In this document: positions 21,422 to 21,753 of the stretch, piece after piece
Numbering within the stretch: position 1 is the first letter of the stretch
Layout of the letters: every line of letters starts with the position of its first letter
Program-made: the position numbers and the translations under genes
Notes under the pieces: model-generated
Told to the model about the DNA's origin: nothing
Seen by the model: only the letters and a program-made list of their open reading frames with translations
Databases searched by the model: none
Source: DASRJX01 sp035649235
GTDB taxonomy: Bacteria > Acidobacteriota > Polarisedimenticolia > Gp22-AA2
Reading direction: 5' to 3'
Length of the DNA stretch: 21,753 nt
Assembly: GCA_035649235.1 (NCBI GenBank)
Contig: DASRJX010000227.1
Span: forward strand, 1-21,753

Positions 21422-21753
21422 ATGCGCAACATTCTCTCGATGATTGTCGCCGGGGGCTGTCTGTTCATGGCCACCGGTCCAGGGCCTCAGGCGCGGGAGG
21501 CGAGCCGGCCCGCGACGGTCGGGGAATTCGCCGTGCGGGTGTCGGCGGCCCTCGGCTACGAGGATCCGGTGCCGGAGGCGGCCGCATCCAACCTGAAATC
21601 GCGGGGAGTCGACCTGGGAGCCGATTTCGGCACCACGCTCACGGAAGGCAGGGCGGCGAAGATCATGGCCGACCTCGGGCTTCCGGTGGTGCCTCCGGCC
21701 CATCCGTCCGCCCCCGTCACGGAGAGCCGGGCCGGGATCCTGGCCGCCACGAT
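21422..21753 (+). CDS. Exported protein, N-terminal part only, possible SLH-like segment
   Basis: The plus strand is open from ATG 21422 to the window edge (110 codons), so the C-terminus is missing. GGGGAG lies just upstream of the ATG. Residues 1-22 form a signal peptide (MRNILSMIVAGGCLFMATG). The visible mature part contains TVGEFAVRVSAALGYEDPVP and later TLTEGRAAKIMADLGLPVV. Each looks like a half of the S-layer-homology type of helix motif, but this is resemblance only. No other feature is visible. The gene is divergent from the lipoprotein gene. The function is unknown. Confidence 0.65.
   Translation, partial: MRNILSMIVAGGCLFMATGPGPQAREASRPATVGEFAVRVSAALGYEDPVPEAAASNLKSRGVDLGADFGTTLTEGRAAKIMADLGLPVVPPAHPSAPVTESRAGILAAT

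Noticed and set aside
1..21753. Defence system, CRISPR array, prophage or transposon
   Set aside because: No direct-repeat arrays, transposase, integrase or phage structural genes are visible; composition and coding style are uniform throughout.

Overview
This is a GC-rich, gene-dense bacterial window. Its genes are often coupled by 4-base overlaps and use GTG or TTG as well as ATG starts. The genes look chromosomal and mostly housekeeping. The protein families (a menaquinol-type split cytochrome bc complex with a multihaem cytochrome c, a one-chain double M16 peptidase, and small secreted YTNxDL-type proteins) suggest an Acidobacteriota-like or deltaproteobacterial-grade soil or sediment organism. 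That placement is inference. I see no tRNA, rRNA, CRISPR array, IS element or prophage gene.

Layout. (1) 1-3473, minus strand: a respiratory operon in the order Rieske protein, cytochrome b6-like subunit, subunit IV-like cytochrome b C-terminal subunit, and a membrane-anchored coiled-coil multihaem cytochrome c that runs off the left edge. A consensus -35 and a 14-base palindrome lie ahead of it. (2) 3533-5910, minus: the magnesium channel/transporter mgtE, translationally coupled to a membrane-anchored HEAT-repeat protein. (3) 5986-7136, plus: molybdenum cofactor genes mobA and moaC, coupled by a GTGA overlap; the moaC tail overlaps the convergent gene at its 3' side. (4) 7069-10801, minus: a large exported M16 metallopeptidase with a near-consensus sigma-70 promoter, then a GtrB/DPM-type glycosyltransferase. 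(5) 10952-11563, plus: a weak promoter, a roughly 110-base leader that can fold extensively and can mask its Shine-Dalgarno site, and a small secreted protein. (6) 11564-12122: two hairpins between convergent genes, then a single-domain response regulator on the minus strand. (7) 12291-13850, plus: a polytopic GT39-like glycosyltransferase. (8) 13881-16659, minus: a FIST sensor-domain protein followed after 1 base by a GIY-YIG nuclease fused to a degenerate DnaQ-like domain. (9) 16716-20683, plus: an EamA permease, a homocysteine S-methyltransferase, an MttB-family methyltransferase without pyrrolysine, and a stand-alone MetH-type reactivation domain. (10) 20711-21753: a cysteine-rich lipoprotein on the minus strand and the start of an exported protein on the plus strand.

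Working together. Genes 17651-20683 look like a split corrinoid-dependent methyl-transfer route that takes a methyl group from an unidentified methylated amine or betaine to homocysteine. Its corrinoid carrier protein is not in the window. The bc operon would oxidise (mena)quinol and pass electrons to the multihaem cytochrome. The most unusual items are the structured leader at 10987-11098, the pseudo-exonuclease/GIY-YIG fusion, the split methyltransferase operon, and the coiled-coil cytochrome of the bc complex.
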